Positions 16,614 through 24,988 of a stretch of 64,000 nt of DNA are shown in pieces (the first letter of the stretch is position 1; the number at the start of each line of letters is the position of its first letter). The stretch is from an uncultured Phycisphaerales bacterium (GTDB lineage Bacteria > Planctomycetota > Phycisphaerae > Phycisphaerales > UBA1924): the NCBI GenBank assembly GCA_937995595.1, contig CALKJW010000007.1:59134-123133 (forward strand). Direction: 5' to 3'. Made by a program: the position numbers and the translations under genes. The notes under the pieces are model-generated. The model made no database searches, had not been told where the DNA came from, and saw only the letters and a program-made list of their open reading frames with translations.

Positions 16614-17261
16614 TCAGGGTTTCTCGCGCTCGGCGGAATCGGCCGCGAATCCCAGGCGGGCCAGCAGACGCCGGACCTTTCCCAGCGCGGCCTGTTTCCG
16701 GGCGTTGGCGGTGCTTGGCGAGAGGCCCAGCCTCGCCGCCAGCGTCCGGTCGCTCTCGCCCTCGGCGATGGCGCGGAGCATCGCGCGGTCGTCGGCGCTC
16801 AACGGCTCGGACGACTCGCCGCGGAGCACGGCGCGGAGTGTTTCCAGCAGCGCGGCCAACTGCTGGGCCGATTCGGGCGAACCGTCGGCCCGGCCCGCCG
16901 CGGCGTCGCCGACGTCGAACTCGGCCATGCGGGCGCGGTGCGTCGCGCTCTGGCGCGCGTGGTAGAGACAGGTCCGATAGGCGACGGCGTAGGCGAAGGT
17001 CGTGAACGCGGCGCGTTCGGGCTGGTACGCGCCGCTGCGCAGCGCCTGCCAGATGGCGATCCAGACGCGCTGCGAAAGGTCGTCGATCTCCGCATCGGAG
17101 GCGCCGGGCAGTCGCCGGGCGAGCATCCGCCGCAGTCCGGGGCCGATGCGGCGGTGGAGAGCCTCGAACGCGGGTTCATCCCCCGCCATCGCGCGAGAAA
17201 CCAAGTCGGCAAGCCCCCAGTTTGCGGGTTCGGGCGAGGGGTTTGGTGCCGATGGCTGCAT
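16614..17261 (-). CDS. RNA polymerase sigma factor, ECF-like (sigma-70 family)
   Basis: Encodes 215 residues from the ATG at 17261; the frame is open further upstream but that part looks non-coding. Region 2 spans about residues 20-95: DEPAFEALHRRIGPGLRRML, then DDLSQRVWIAIWQALR and FTTFAYAVAYRTCLYHAR. Region 4 lies near 155-205: LSADDRAMLRAIAEGESDRTL and LGLSPSTANARKQAALGKVR, a helix-turn-helix. It directs RNA polymerase to its own promoter set. The next gene downstream encodes a membrane protein with a cytoplasmic N-terminal helix region, a likely anti-sigma partner. The target regulon is unknown. Confidence 0.82.
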   Translation of the reverse strand: MQPSAPNPSPEPANWGLADLVSRAMAGDEPAFEALHRRIGPGLRRMLARRLPGASDAEIDDLSQRVWIAIWQALRSGAYQPERAAFTTFAYAVAYRTCLYHARQSATHRARMAEFDVGDAAAGRADGSPESAQQLAALLETLRAVLRGESSEPLSADDRAMLRAIAEGESDRTLAARLGLSPSTANARKQAALGKVRRLLARLGFAADSAEREKP

Positions 17262-17462
17262 GCGGAGGGGCGTACCGGAAGAGGCCGGCGGGTGGGGATT
17301 GTTTGCGGCCCGGGGCGGGGCGACCGGGGGGAGTGGAGAGATTTTGCCGAGCGCGCGGGGGAGGGTTGCAAATGATCCGATACGAACAACGCACCGGCGC
17401 GACGGCAAGCCGGTGAAGCGCGAGAGCACCATTCCGGTCCGTTATCAGGAACGAGGAACATC

Positions 17463-18692
17463 ATGAGCAGGAAGAGCAGCATCGTCTGGGGCGTGATCGC
17501 GGCGGCGGGGCTGACCTCGAGCGTGGCCGTGGCGCAGGACACCAAGCCCGCCCAGCCCGACACCAAGCCCGTGCCGGACCAGAAGCAGGCGGACCCGCAG
17601 GGCGTGCCGACGTTCAACCAGGGCGTGCGCACGCCGGAGGCGATCCGCCTGCCCAAGACGCAGCACGACTGGGGTGTGATCAGCGACACCACGCCGGTCG
17701 AGTACACCTTCGAGTTCACGAACATCACCGACGAGACGATCCGCGTGAACATCAGCGCGTCGTGCGGGTGCACGGTCGGCCAGATCGAGAAGAACATCCT
17801 CGCGCCCGGCGAGACGACCCGCGCGACGGCGCGTTTCGACCCCAAGGGCCGCTCGGGCGTGCAGACCAAGACGGTGACGATCTCGGTCACCGACCCGCCG
17901 GGCAAGTACAGCAACGCCTCGATGGTGCTGACCTCGGACGTCAAGGCGCTGGTCTCGCTCGACCAGCCGAAACTGCATTTCTCCGACGTTGACCACCGCG
18001 CCGGCGTGAGCGGGCGGCTGGTGGTGACGGGCCGCAAGGAGGGCTTCGAGGTCAACTCGGCCTCGGCCCAGCACCCGAACGTCAAGGTGAAGGTCGGCCA
18101 GCCGCAGCCGCTGGCCGCGGGCTCCGAGACGCTCACGCGCGTCGAGCTCGAGGTGACGATCGAGCCGGGCGCGCCGATCGGCTCGCTGACCTCGCAGATC
18201 ACGATCAACACCAACGACGAGCGCGTGCCCTCGACGACGGCGATGGTCTCGGCCGAGATCGTCGGCACCGTCCGCGCCACGCCCGCCAGCGCGCAGGTGC
18301 GCGTCTTCACACCCAAGACGCCGTTCTCGACGCAGGTGCGCCTCGACAGCCGCAACGGCACGCACTTCAACATCCGCTCGATCGTCGTCGACGGGCGCGA
18401 CGACATGGCCCTGGCCGTCGACGCCGTGCCCAACGCCGACAACCGGTCGTACAACCTCGTCTTCGCCGGCACGCTGCCGGAACTGCCCGGCTTCATCAAC
18501 GGCACGATCATCGTCGAGACCGACGCCGACGGCGGCGAGACGCTGCGCATCCCCTTCACCGCCTCGGTCCGGCCCCAGCAGGTCGCCCGGCCGGTGAGCG
18601 CGGGCCAGCCGATCCAGGGAACCCTGGGACAGCCCGCCGACCCCGTGACGCCCGCCGCCCAGACCAAGGGCGCGGCGGATACCAAGCCCTAA
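17463..18692 (+). CDS. DUF1573 domain secreted protein
   Basis: Encodes 409 residues. The signal peptide spans residues 1-25 (ending SSVAVAQ). The DUF1573 core at about 65-125 has HDWGVISDTTPVEYTFEFTN and SASCGCT, the conserved Cys-Gly-Cys. After it come two or three Ig-like beta-sandwich segments (residues 125-390), then a linker rich in Thr and Pro. DUF1573 proteins are periplasmic and of unknown function, often next to redox or thiol genes. GAGGA lies before the ATG. The next two genes encode a membrane rhodanese and a DoxX/MauE-like protein, pointing to sulfur or thiol chemistry outside the inner membrane. Confidence 0.85.
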   Translation: MSRKSSIVWGVIAAAGLTSSVAVAQDTKPAQPDTKPVPDQKQADPQGVPTFNQGVRTPEAIRLPKTQHDWGVISDTTPVEYTFEFTNITDETIRVNISASCGCTVGQIEKNILAPGETTRATARFDPKGRSGVQTKTVTISVTDPPGKYSNASMVLTSDVKALVSLDQPKLHFSDVDHRAGVSGRLVVTGRKEGFEVNSASAQHPNVKVKVGQPQPLAAGSETLTRVELEVTIEPGAPIGSLTSQITINTNDERVPSTTAMVSAEIVGTVRATPASAQVRVFTPKTPFSTQVRLDSRNGTHFNIRSIVVDGRDDMALAVDAVPNADNRSYNLVFAGTLPELPGFINGTIIVETDADGGETLRIPFTASVRPQQVARPVSAGQPIQGTLGQPADPVTPAAQTKGAADTKP

Positions 18693-18867
18693 TCCCCGGG
18701 GCGCGAAGCGCCGTCCAACCGACGGCGGGGCGCGCCGCGGCCACTTCCCCGCCCCCGGCGCCGCGTGAACGGGTCCAAGCGGCCCGGCACCGCGGCCCGG
18801 GGGCGGTTTGTTTCCCGAACCCGCGCGGGCCGGTTCGATGATGATTGGCGACGACGGAGCAACGACC

Positions 18868-19509
18868 ATGCACCAGCCACCCACCCACCGCGCCGGACGC
18901 GTGCTCGTGCACGCCCTGGTGCTGATCGTGATCGCCGGCGCGATCGGCACGGCCGACGCGTTCATCCGCGCCGACCGCCTCGCCAAGCGCCGCGCTGCGC
19001 CGCCGCCGCTGACGATCCCGGATGCCACCGCCGCGACCCGCGCCCAGCAGGCGCCGGCGCAACCGGCGACCCCGACCGGCGGCGAGCCCGCCCCGGCGCC
19101 TGCCGCGTCGCCGCAGGCGGCCCCGGCCCAGCCCGCGGCGTTCGTGTTCACGCCCGCCGACAAGTTGCCCGCCGGGCACATCACCGTCCAGCAGGCGCTG
19201 CACCTGTACAACGAGGGCGCAACGTTCATCGACGCGCGCCGGAAGGACCTGTACGTCGAGGGCCACGTGCCGCAGGCCTTCCGCGCCGACATGGCCTCGT
19301 TCCGCGGGCGCGAGCCGGGGTTCGTCTCCGTGCTCCCCAAGGACATGGTGCTGGTCGTCTACTGCGGCGGCGGGAACTGTGACGAATCCGAGCACGTGGC
19401 GCAACTGCTCGACGCCTCGGGCTTCAAGACCATCTACATCATGCACGATGGGTTCCCGGGCTGGAAGGCCGCGGGGTACGACGTCGAAACCGGCGAGGGC
19501 ATGGAATGA
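18868..19509 (+). CDS. Membrane-anchored rhodanese-domain protein
   Basis: Encodes 213 residues from the ATG at 18868, chosen because GGAG lies eight bases ahead; ATGs at 18838 and 18841 are alternatives. A membrane anchor at about residues 12-34 (VLVHALVLIVIAGAIGTADA) is followed by an Ala/Pro-rich linker. The rhodanese domain spans about 105-210: HITVQQALHLYNEGATFIDA, EGHVPQAFRAD, and the active loop YCGGGNCDES. The loop cysteine would carry a persulfide. The domain should face the periplasm. Its stop overlaps the next start by four bases. Sulfur transfer is likely; donor and acceptor are unknown. Confidence 0.85.
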   Translation: MHQPPTHRAGRVLVHALVLIVIAGAIGTADAFIRADRLAKRRAAPPPLTIPDATAATRAQQAPAQPATPTGGEPAPAPAASPQAAPAQPAAFVFTPADKLPAGHITVQQALHLYNEGATFIDARRKDLYVEGHVPQAFRADMASFRGREPGFVSVLPKDMVLVVYCGGGNCDESEHVAQLLDASGFKTIYIMHDGFPGWKAAGYDVETGEGME

Positions 19510-20018
19510 GCACCAACCACGGCGCCGAACCCCGCGCGCGGCTGGACCTGCCCTCGTTCTGCGTCCCGCTCCGGTGGGCGCTGGGCGGGCTGTTCGTGCT
19601 CGCGGCGTACAACAAACTCGTGCCCAAAGGGACCGGCGCGGCCGACTCCAGCGGGCCGCAGGGCTTCTACTGGACCATCGAGGCCTTCAAACTCGGACTG
19701 CCCGACTGGGCCGTGCGCGCCGCGACCTTCACCACGCCGTGGATCGAGATCGTCGCCGGCGTCGCGCTCATCGTCGGCTTCTGGACGCGCGGCGCGGCGG
19801 TGGTCATCGGCGCCCTGCTGGTCGCGTTCATCGCGCTGCTGCTGTCGGTGCTCGTGCGAGGGCTGAACGTCGACTGCGGGTGCTTCGGCGACATGTCGCC
19901 CTTCTGCCCGGCCAAGGTCGGGTGGTGCCACATCGTGCAGGACGTGCTCATGCTCGCCGCGGCGGCGCTGATCGCCGCCACCCCGCGCCACGCGCTGGCG
20001 GTCTGCGGTCGGAGTTGA
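19506..20018 (+). CDS. DoxX/MauE-like membrane protein
   Basis: Encodes 170 residues with four hydrophobic segments, starting in an ATGA overlap with the rhodanese gene. The first helix contains LRWALGGLFVLAAYNKLVPK, as in DoxX-type proteins. Between helices 3 and 4 lies VDCGCFGD, resembling the vitamin-K-reductase/MauE-like Cys motif, followed by two more cysteines (FCPAK, WCHI). MauE-like proteins are linked to disulfide formation in periplasmic proteins. With the DUF1573 and rhodanese genes it makes a three-gene redox or sulfur cluster. The exact reaction is unknown. Confidence 0.78.
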   Translation: MSTNHGAEPRARLDLPSFCVPLRWALGGLFVLAAYNKLVPKGTGAADSSGPQGFYWTIEAFKLGLPDWAVRAATFTTPWIEIVAGVALIVGFWTRGAAVVIGALLVAFIALLLSVLVRGLNVDCGCFGDMSPFCPAKVGWCHIVQDVLMLAAAALIAATPRHALAVCGRS

Positions 20019-20069
20019 TCCCCCCCCTCTCCCCCCTCCCGCACACACCACCAGATCAGGCGGCCACGG

Positions 20070-20103
20070 TCAAGAGGCTCACTCCCGGAAGTGCGCCTCT
20101 TGA
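20070..20103. terminator. Long hairpin after the DUF1573-rhodanese-DoxX cluster
   Basis: TCAAGAGGC (20070-20078) pairs with GCCTCTTGA (20095-20103). Inside it, after one mismatch, CACT pairs with AGTG around CCCGGA. That gives 13 bp in total. No T-tract follows, so it may be a Rho-independent terminator of the GC-rich type or a leader element of rpsR. It lies 52 bases after the DoxX-like stop. Confidence 0.5.
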
Positions 20104-20213
20104 GCCCCTTCGGTACCCGGTTTCCGGTGAGATGGCCGGGGGAGGGCCGGGCGAGGAGGCGGGGGGGCGTGGGCCATTCCGACGAGGGCGCGAGTGGGCG
20201 ACAGGGGCCCGCT

Positions 20214-20230
20214 GGCCTATCGTCTAGGCC
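20214..20230. promoter_or_regulatory. Short palindrome upstream of rpsR
   Basis: GGCCTA-TCGTC-TAGGCC is a 6-bp inverted repeat 76 bases before rpsR. It may be an operator or a leader hairpin. The remainder of the 287-base spacer 20019-20305 is G-rich and shows no gene. Confidence 0.3.
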
Positions 20231-20305
20231 TGTTTCACCCCGTCGCCCGGCGGTGGCGAGCGTTTCGCCGCGGCCGGGCCGAAAGTCCATGACGAGGGAG
20301 TCTGC

Positions 20306-20548
20306 ATGTCGCGTTTTGCCCGTTTTGGCACCCAGCCCAAGATCAAGGTCGTCAAGGAAGGCTTCAACGGCGTCAAGTTCGTTGACTACAAGGACGTGGA
20401 GAACCTCCGCCGGATGATGTCGCCCAACGGCAAGATCTACGGCCGCAAGCGATTGCAGACCTCCGCCGCGGAACAGCGGATGGTCGCCCAGGCGATCAAG
20501 CGTGCGCGGTTCCTCGGCCTGTTGCCGTACACCTCGGCGACGCTGTAA
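20306..20548 (+). CDS. rpsR: 30S ribosomal protein bS18
   Basis: Encodes 80 residues, normal for bS18. VDYKDVENLRRMMSPNGKI and YGRKRLQTSAAEQRMVAQAI are the family signature, and the end RARFLGLLPYTS is typical. It binds 16S rRNA with bS6 in the platform of the small subunit. The usual neighbours rpsF, ssb and rplI are missing here; instead it heads a run with msrC-like, rsfS and aroB. GACGAGGGAG lies just before the ATG. Confidence 0.96.
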   Translation: MSRFARFGTQPKIKVVKEGFNGVKFVDYKDVENLRRMMSPNGKIYGRKRLQTSAAEQRMVAQAIKRARFLGLLPYTSATL

Positions 20549-20564
20549 CCGACGGCCAACGATC

Positions 20565-21056
20565 GTGCGCCAGCGAGACTACGCCCGAGTTGCCTCGAAG
20601 GTGAGCCCCGGCGTGGACCGGCGCGAGGCGATGCAGCGCGTCGTCGATGCGCTGTGGGACGAACTGGCGGACAAGGGCGTGTCGTGGGTGGGGTTCTACC
20701 TCAAGGAACCCAACGCCGACGAGTTGATTCTCGGCCCGCGGCGCGACAAGCCCGCGTGCTCGCCCATCGGCCTGCACGGGGCGTGCGGCCGGTCGTACCT
20801 CTCCGGGCGCGCTCTGGTGGTGCGCGACGTGGCGAACCTGCGTGCCGGGTACATCGCCTGCGACCCGCGCGACCGCTCCGAGGCGGTCCTCCCGCTGTTC
20901 GAGCCCGACGGCCGGACGTGCTGGGGCGTTCTGGACGCGGACAGTTTCGACGTCGGCGCGTTCTCGGAGCGCGACGTCGAGGGGATGCTGGCGGTGCTGG
21001 TCGCGGCGGGCCTGACGCCGCCGAACCCGGACCGCCCGCCGACCGAGGTGGTTTGA
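20565..21056 (+). CDS. msrC: GAF-domain free methionine-(R)-sulfoxide reductase (fRMsr)
   Basis: Encodes 163 residues from a GTG 17 bases after rpsR; the frame extends further upstream into rpsR but that is unlikely to be used. The enzyme reduces free methionine-R-sulfoxide in the cytosol, with thioredoxin as donor. The whole protein is one GAF domain. All three family cysteines are present in order: KPACSP, HGACGRSYL and YIACDPRDRSEAVLP, followed by WGVLDADSFDVGAFSERD, which matches E. coli YebR closely in pattern. Family and function are well supported. Confidence 0.87.
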   Translation: MRQRDYARVASKVSPGVDRREAMQRVVDALWDELADKGVSWVGFYLKEPNADELILGPRRDKPACSPIGLHGACGRSYLSGRALVVRDVANLRAGYIACDPRDRSEAVLPLFEPDGRTCWGVLDADSFDVGAFSERDVEGMLAVLVAAGLTPPNPDRPPTEVV

Positions 21057-21068
21057 ACGGCCCGCGCG

Positions 21069-21497
21069 ATGCCAAGCAAGAAGAAGAACTCGCTCGCCGA
21101 CCAGACGCACCAGGTGCTGCCGACACGCTCGACCACCGACCCGGCCGCGGTGCGCGCGTTGGCCGTCGAGGTCGCGCGCGGCCTGTCGGACGACAAGTGC
21201 GCCGACGTGGTCGTGCTCGACGTGGCCGGGCTGTCGCAGGTCTGCGACGTGATCGTGATCGCCTCGGGCACGTCGGACCGGCAGATGCGGGCCGCGGCGG
21301 CGCACGCCGAGGACACCGCCGCGGGCTTGGGCTTCCCCACGTTCCGCCGGAGCGTCGACGACCGGACGACGTGGATCGCGCTGGACTTTGTCGAGTGCGT
21401 GGTGCACGTGTTCGAGCCCAACGCGCGCGCGCAGTACGACCTGGAGATGCTCTGGGGCGACGCGCGGCACGTCGAGTGGCAGCGCCCCGGGAAGTGA
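21069..21497 (+). CDS. rsfS: Ribosomal silencing factor RsfS
   Basis: Encodes 142 residues. RsfS binds uL14 on the 50S subunit and blocks subunit joining when nutrients are low. DDKCADVVVLDVAGLSQVCD (about 42-61) and VIASGTSDRQMRAAA (63-77) are diagnostic, as is the C-terminal VHVFEPNARAQYDLEMLWGD. It has an N-terminal Lys-rich extension of some 20 residues. It follows msrC by 12 bases and probably shares its transcript, along with rpsR. Confidence 0.94.
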   Translation: MPSKKKNSLADQTHQVLPTRSTTDPAAVRALAVEVARGLSDDKCADVVVLDVAGLSQVCDVIVIASGTSDRQMRAAAAHAEDTAAGLGFPTFRRSVDDRTTWIALDFVECVVHVFEPNARAQYDLEMLWGDARHVEWQRPGK

Positions 21498-21535
21498 GCC
21501 GCGCGGGGCGGGCCGTGGATCTCTAGACTCTCGGC

Positions 21536-22753
21536 GTGAGCGGACCAACGCCAGACGCACCCCGGGCCGGCACGCGGCGGGTCGCCGTGCGGACGCCGGC
21601 GCGCGACGGCACGGCGTACGAGGTGGTCGTGGGCGTGGGCGTGCTGCGCGACGCAGGGATGCTGGTGCGCGACGCGCTGGGGCCGGGCGGCGAGCGCGCG
21701 GCCCGCGCGCTGCTCGTGCACGACGACGCGCTCCCGCGGGGGCAGGTGGACGCGACCGCCGAGGCGCTGGGCGCCGCGCGGCTCGACGCGGTGGCGTGCC
21801 CCGTGCGCGCGAGCGAGGAGGGCAAGTCGTTCGCGACCGTCGAGCGCATCGTGCAGGCCGCGGCGGCGGGCAGGCTCGAACGCGCCGAGCCGGTGGTCGC
21901 GCTGGGCGGGGGCGTGGTGGGCGACGCGGCGGGCTTCGCCGCGGCGTGCTACCGGCGCGGCGTGCCGGTGGTGCAGTGTCCCACGACGCTGCTGTCGATG
22001 GTCGACGCAAGCGTGGGCGGCAAGACGGGCGTGAACGTCCTCGTGGGGGACTCGCTGAAGAAGAACATGGCCGGCGCGTTCCACCAGCCCGTGCTGGTGC
22101 TGTGCGACGTGGCGGCGCTGGGGTCGCTCCCGGCGCGCGAGGTGCGCTCGGGTCTGGCCGAGTGCGTCAAGCACGCGATGATCGGGGCGGACTTCGGCGA
22201 CGCCGGCCTGTGGGGCTTCACGCGGTCGGCGATCGACGGCGTGCTGGGCCTGGACGCGGCGACGCTGGTCGAACTGGTGTCGCGCAACGTGGCCGTCAAG
22301 GCCGCGTGCGTCGCCGGCGACGAGCGCGAGACGCTGGCGACCGGCGCGCCGCACGGCGGGCGGATGGCGCTCAACGCGGGGCACACGGTCGGTCACGCGG
22401 TCGAGACGCTGCCCGGCCTCTCGCACGGCGAGCCGCCCGTGCGCGGCCTGTCGCACGGCGAGGCGGTCGGGCTGGGGCTGCTGGCCGAGGCGCGGCTCGC
22501 CGTGACGCTGGGCCTGCTGGACGCGCAGGCGGCCGATGACCTGCGCGATCTGCTGCGCTGCGCCGGGCTGCCGGTGGCGGTGCGCGGGCTGCCGGAGTCG
22601 TCGCGCGTCGTCGCGCTCATGGGCGACGACAAGAAGGTCGCGGGCGGGCGGCTGCGGCTGTCGCTGCCGGCGCGCGGGAACCGGTGCGTGTTGGTCGAGG
22701 ACCCGCCGCGCGACGCGCTGGCCGCGGCGATCGACTCGCTGCGGGAGCGCTGA
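21536..22753 (+). CDS. aroB: 3-dehydroquinate synthase
   Basis: Encodes 405 residues from a GTG. It catalyses the second shikimate step, converting DAHP to 3-dehydroquinate with NAD and a divalent metal. ALGGGVVGDAAGFAAACYRR (about 122-141) and PTTLLSMVDASVGGKTGVN (about 148-166) are the NAD and substrate motifs, and GLAECVKHAMI and NAGHTVGHAVE hold metal ligands. It is somewhat longer than the usual 350-370, with a loop around GLSHGEPPVRGLSHGEAVG that duplicates the GLSHGE motif. TAGACT six bases before the GTG suggests its own leaderless promoter. Confidence 0.95.
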   Translation: MSGPTPDAPRAGTRRVAVRTPARDGTAYEVVVGVGVLRDAGMLVRDALGPGGERAARALLVHDDALPRGQVDATAEALGAARLDAVACPVRASEEGKSFATVERIVQAAAAGRLERAEPVVALGGGVVGDAAGFAAACYRRGVPVVQCPTTLLSMVDASVGGKTGVNVLVGDSLKKNMAGAFHQPVLVLCDVAALGSLPAREVRSGLAECVKHAMIGADFGDAGLWGFTRSAIDGVLGLDAATLVELVSRNVAVKAACVAGDERETLATGAPHGGRMALNAGHTVGHAVETLPGLSHGEPPVRGLSHGEAVGLGLLAEARLAVTLGLLDAQAADDLRDLLRCAGLPVAVRGLPESSRVVALMGDDKKVAGGRLRLSLPARGNRCVLVEDPPRDALAAAIDSLRER

Positions 22754-22754
22754 G

Positions 22755-24293
22755 GTGGACGCGGCAAACGGCAGGTTGAACGGCCGCACGTCGCCCGCGG
22801 GCGGGGCCGCGCCGCGCGCCGAGGCGCGCGGCCTGCTCGCGGGGATGCGGATCCGCAAGAAACTGATCGTGCTGCACACGGTGTTCAGCCTCGCGCTGGC
22901 GGGCATCCTGTGGCTGGCGCTCCAGCCGGCGGTCCGGCAGGTGGTGCTGCGGGCCGAGGAGCACGAGTCGCGGCTGGCGCTGGGCGCGCTGCTGGCGGCG
23001 ATGGAGGCGGGGATCGAGCAGCCGCCGATGCGCGGGTTCGTCGAGCGCCTCGGGCCCGACGTGGCGGTGCGCTGGGGGACCGCCGAGCAGTTGGGCATCC
23101 CGCCGGAGGTCGCCGCGGGCGCGCCGGCGGGCGAGCCGGCGGTGTTCACCAACGCCGACGGTCGCGGGTCTGCGGCGGTGGCGCTGCGCGACGGGGGCGG
23201 GTTCGTCGCCGTGAGCGCGACGCAGGACACGGCCCGCGCGGCGGTGCTGCGGCTGTACGCGCTGATGACCGTCGCGCTGCTGGCGGTGTACGCGCTGGTC
23301 GCCGCGGCGCTGGAGGTGTTCGTGCTGCCGCGCCACGTGTACGAGCCGATCCGCGCGATCCTCTCGGCGGACCGGGCCGTGGCCGAGGGCCGGCGCGACG
23401 AGGAGACCGTGCCTGAGTCGGCGATCCCCGCGGACGAACTGGGGGAGATCATGCGCTCGCGCAACGCGTCGATCGCCGCGCTGCGGCGCAACGAGCGCGA
23501 CCTGGCCGACGCGCTGGCCCGGCTCGAGGAGGTCGCGACCGACCTGAAGCGCAAGAACCACCTGCTCGAGACGGCCCGCCAGAACCTGGCTGACGCCGAC
23601 CGCCTGGCGAGCCTGGGCATGATGTCGGCGGGCGTTGCGCACGAACTCAACACGCCGCTGGCGGTGCTCAAGGGGCTGGTCGAGAAACTCAACGCCGACG
23701 CGCAGGGCGGCGAGCGCCGGAGCGTGAGCGCGGCCGAGGCCGCGCTGATGCTCCGCGTGGTCGCGCGGCTGGAGCGGCTCAGCGAGAGCCTGCTCGACTT
23801 TGCGCGCGTCCGCCCGCCCACCAGCCGGCAGACGCGCCTGCGCCCGCTGGTGGACGAGGCCTGGACGCTGGTCTCCTTGGACCGCAACGCCGCGGGCGTG
23901 CGCGTCGCCAACAACATCGACCCGGTGCTCTCGGCCTGGTGCGACCACGACCGCGTGGTGCAGGTGCTGGTCAACCTGCTCCGCAACGCGACCGACGCGC
24001 TCGACGGCACGCCCGACGCGCGCATCGACGTGCGCGGCGCCGAGTCGGTGCGCGACGGGCGGCGGTGGGTCTCGCTGACCGTCGCCGACAACGGGCCGGG
24101 CATCGACGCGTCCGTCCTGCCGCGCCTGTTCCAGCCCTTTGCCAGCACGCGGCTGGACTCGCGCGGCACCGGGCTGGGGCTGGCGGTGTCGGAGGGGATC
24201 GTGCGCGAGCACGGCGGGGTGCTGCTGGCGCGCAACCGCACCGACGGGCGCGGCGCGGTCTTCGAGATCATGCTGCCGGCCGAACCGGCCTAG
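22755..24293 (+). CDS. Membrane sensor histidine kinase
   Basis: Encodes 512 residues from a GTG immediately after the aroB stop. Membrane segment 1 is at about 36-58 and segment 2 at about 170-193, with an extracytoplasmic sensor region between. A HAMP-like linker follows, then a coiled-coil (RLEEVATDLKRKNHLLETAR), then the HisKA phosphoacceptor AHELNTP near residue 296. The ATPase domain has the N box VNLLRNATDAL, the G1 box DNGPGID and the G2 box GTGLGLAVSEGIV. It should phosphorylate the response regulator encoded next, 22 bases downstream. Signal unknown; the sensor region has no recognisable domain. Confidence 0.93.
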   Translation: MDAANGRLNGRTSPAGGAAPRAEARGLLAGMRIRKKLIVLHTVFSLALAGILWLALQPAVRQVVLRAEEHESRLALGALLAAMEAGIEQPPMRGFVERLGPDVAVRWGTAEQLGIPPEVAAGAPAGEPAVFTNADGRGSAAVALRDGGGFVAVSATQDTARAAVLRLYALMTVALLAVYALVAAALEVFVLPRHVYEPIRAILSADRAVAEGRRDEETVPESAIPADELGEIMRSRNASIAALRRNERDLADALARLEEVATDLKRKNHLLETARQNLADADRLASLGMMSAGVAHELNTPLAVLKGLVEKLNADAQGGERRSVSAAEAALMLRVVARLERLSESLLDFARVRPPTSRQTRLRPLVDEAWTLVSLDRNAAGVRVANNIDPVLSAWCDHDRVVQVLVNLLRNATDALDGTPDARIDVRGAESVRDGRRWVSLTVADNGPGIDASVLPRLFQPFASTRLDSRGTGLGLAVSEGIVREHGGVLLARNRTDGRGAVFEIMLPAEPA

Positions 24294-24315
24294 GGCGCGG
24301 CGGTACACTCTGCCC

Positions 24316-24981
24316 GTGCCCGACACTGCGAACACGCCCAGCCCCGCGCCGCAACCCGCCGGCAACCGCCCGCCGCCGCTGTCGATCGTCGCGCTCGACG
24401 ACGACCCGGACTTCCGCCAGTACATCCAGGGACTGCTGGAGAGCGACGCGGGCGGGGGCCACTCGGTCCGCGTCGCGGCGACGCCCGAGGAGTGCTTCGG
24501 CCTGATCGAGGCGTCGATGCCCGACGTGCTGCTGCTGGACATCAAGATGGGCCGCGCCAGCGGCGAGGCGGTGCTCGAGGAACTCCGCCAACGCTGGCCC
24601 AAACTGTGCGTCATCGTCGTGACCGGGTACCCGTCGCTGGACTCGATGCGGCAGACCTTCAAGCGCGACGTGTTCGACTACCTCGCCAAGCCGTTCTCGA
24701 TCGACGAACTCAACCGCACGCTGGCGCAGGCCGCGGCGGCGCACGGGCTGGGCCAGCGCCCGCAGGACCGGCTGCGCCACGAACTGGGCCGGCAGATCCG
24801 CCTTGCGCGGACCGAGAAGGGCTGGACGCTCAAGGACCTGAGCGAGGCCTCGGGCGTGAGCGTGTCGCAGTTGTCGTCGATCGAGCGCGGCAGCCACCTG
24901 CCCAGCCTCGAATCGCTGATGACCGTCGCCGACGCGCTGGGGCGCAGGCCGTCGGCGTGGTTCGCCGCGGCGGGGATGTGA
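24316..24981 (+). CDS. Response regulator: receiver domain fused to an XRE-type helix-turn-helix
   Basis: Encodes 221 residues from a GTG six bases after TACACT. The receiver spans about 22-145: acidic pocket LDDDPD, phosphoacceptor Asp 75 in LLLDIKMG, Thr in VVTGYPS, and Lys in YLAKPFS. The output domain (about 155-218) is a Cro/C1-type helix-turn-helix: LGRQIRLARTEKGWTLKDLS, then GVSVSQLSSIERGSHLPSLE. XRE output domains are uncommon in response regulators; OmpR, NarL and Fis types dominate. It forms a two-component pair with the upstream kinase. Confidence 0.92.
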   Translation: MPDTANTPSPAPQPAGNRPPPLSIVALDDDPDFRQYIQGLLESDAGGGHSVRVAATPEECFGLIEASMPDVLLLDIKMGRASGEAVLEELRQRWPKLCVIVVTGYPSLDSMRQTFKRDVFDYLAKPFSIDELNRTLAQAAAAHGLGQRPQDRLRHELGRQIRLARTEKGWTLKDLSEASGVSVSQLSSIERGSHLPSLESLMTVADALGRRPSAWFAAAGM

Positions 24982-24988
24982 GCGGCGC

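Noticed and set aside
18808..18867. TTG at 18808 as start of the rhodanese gene
   Set aside because: The ATG at 18868 has GGAG at good spacing and lies just before the membrane anchor.
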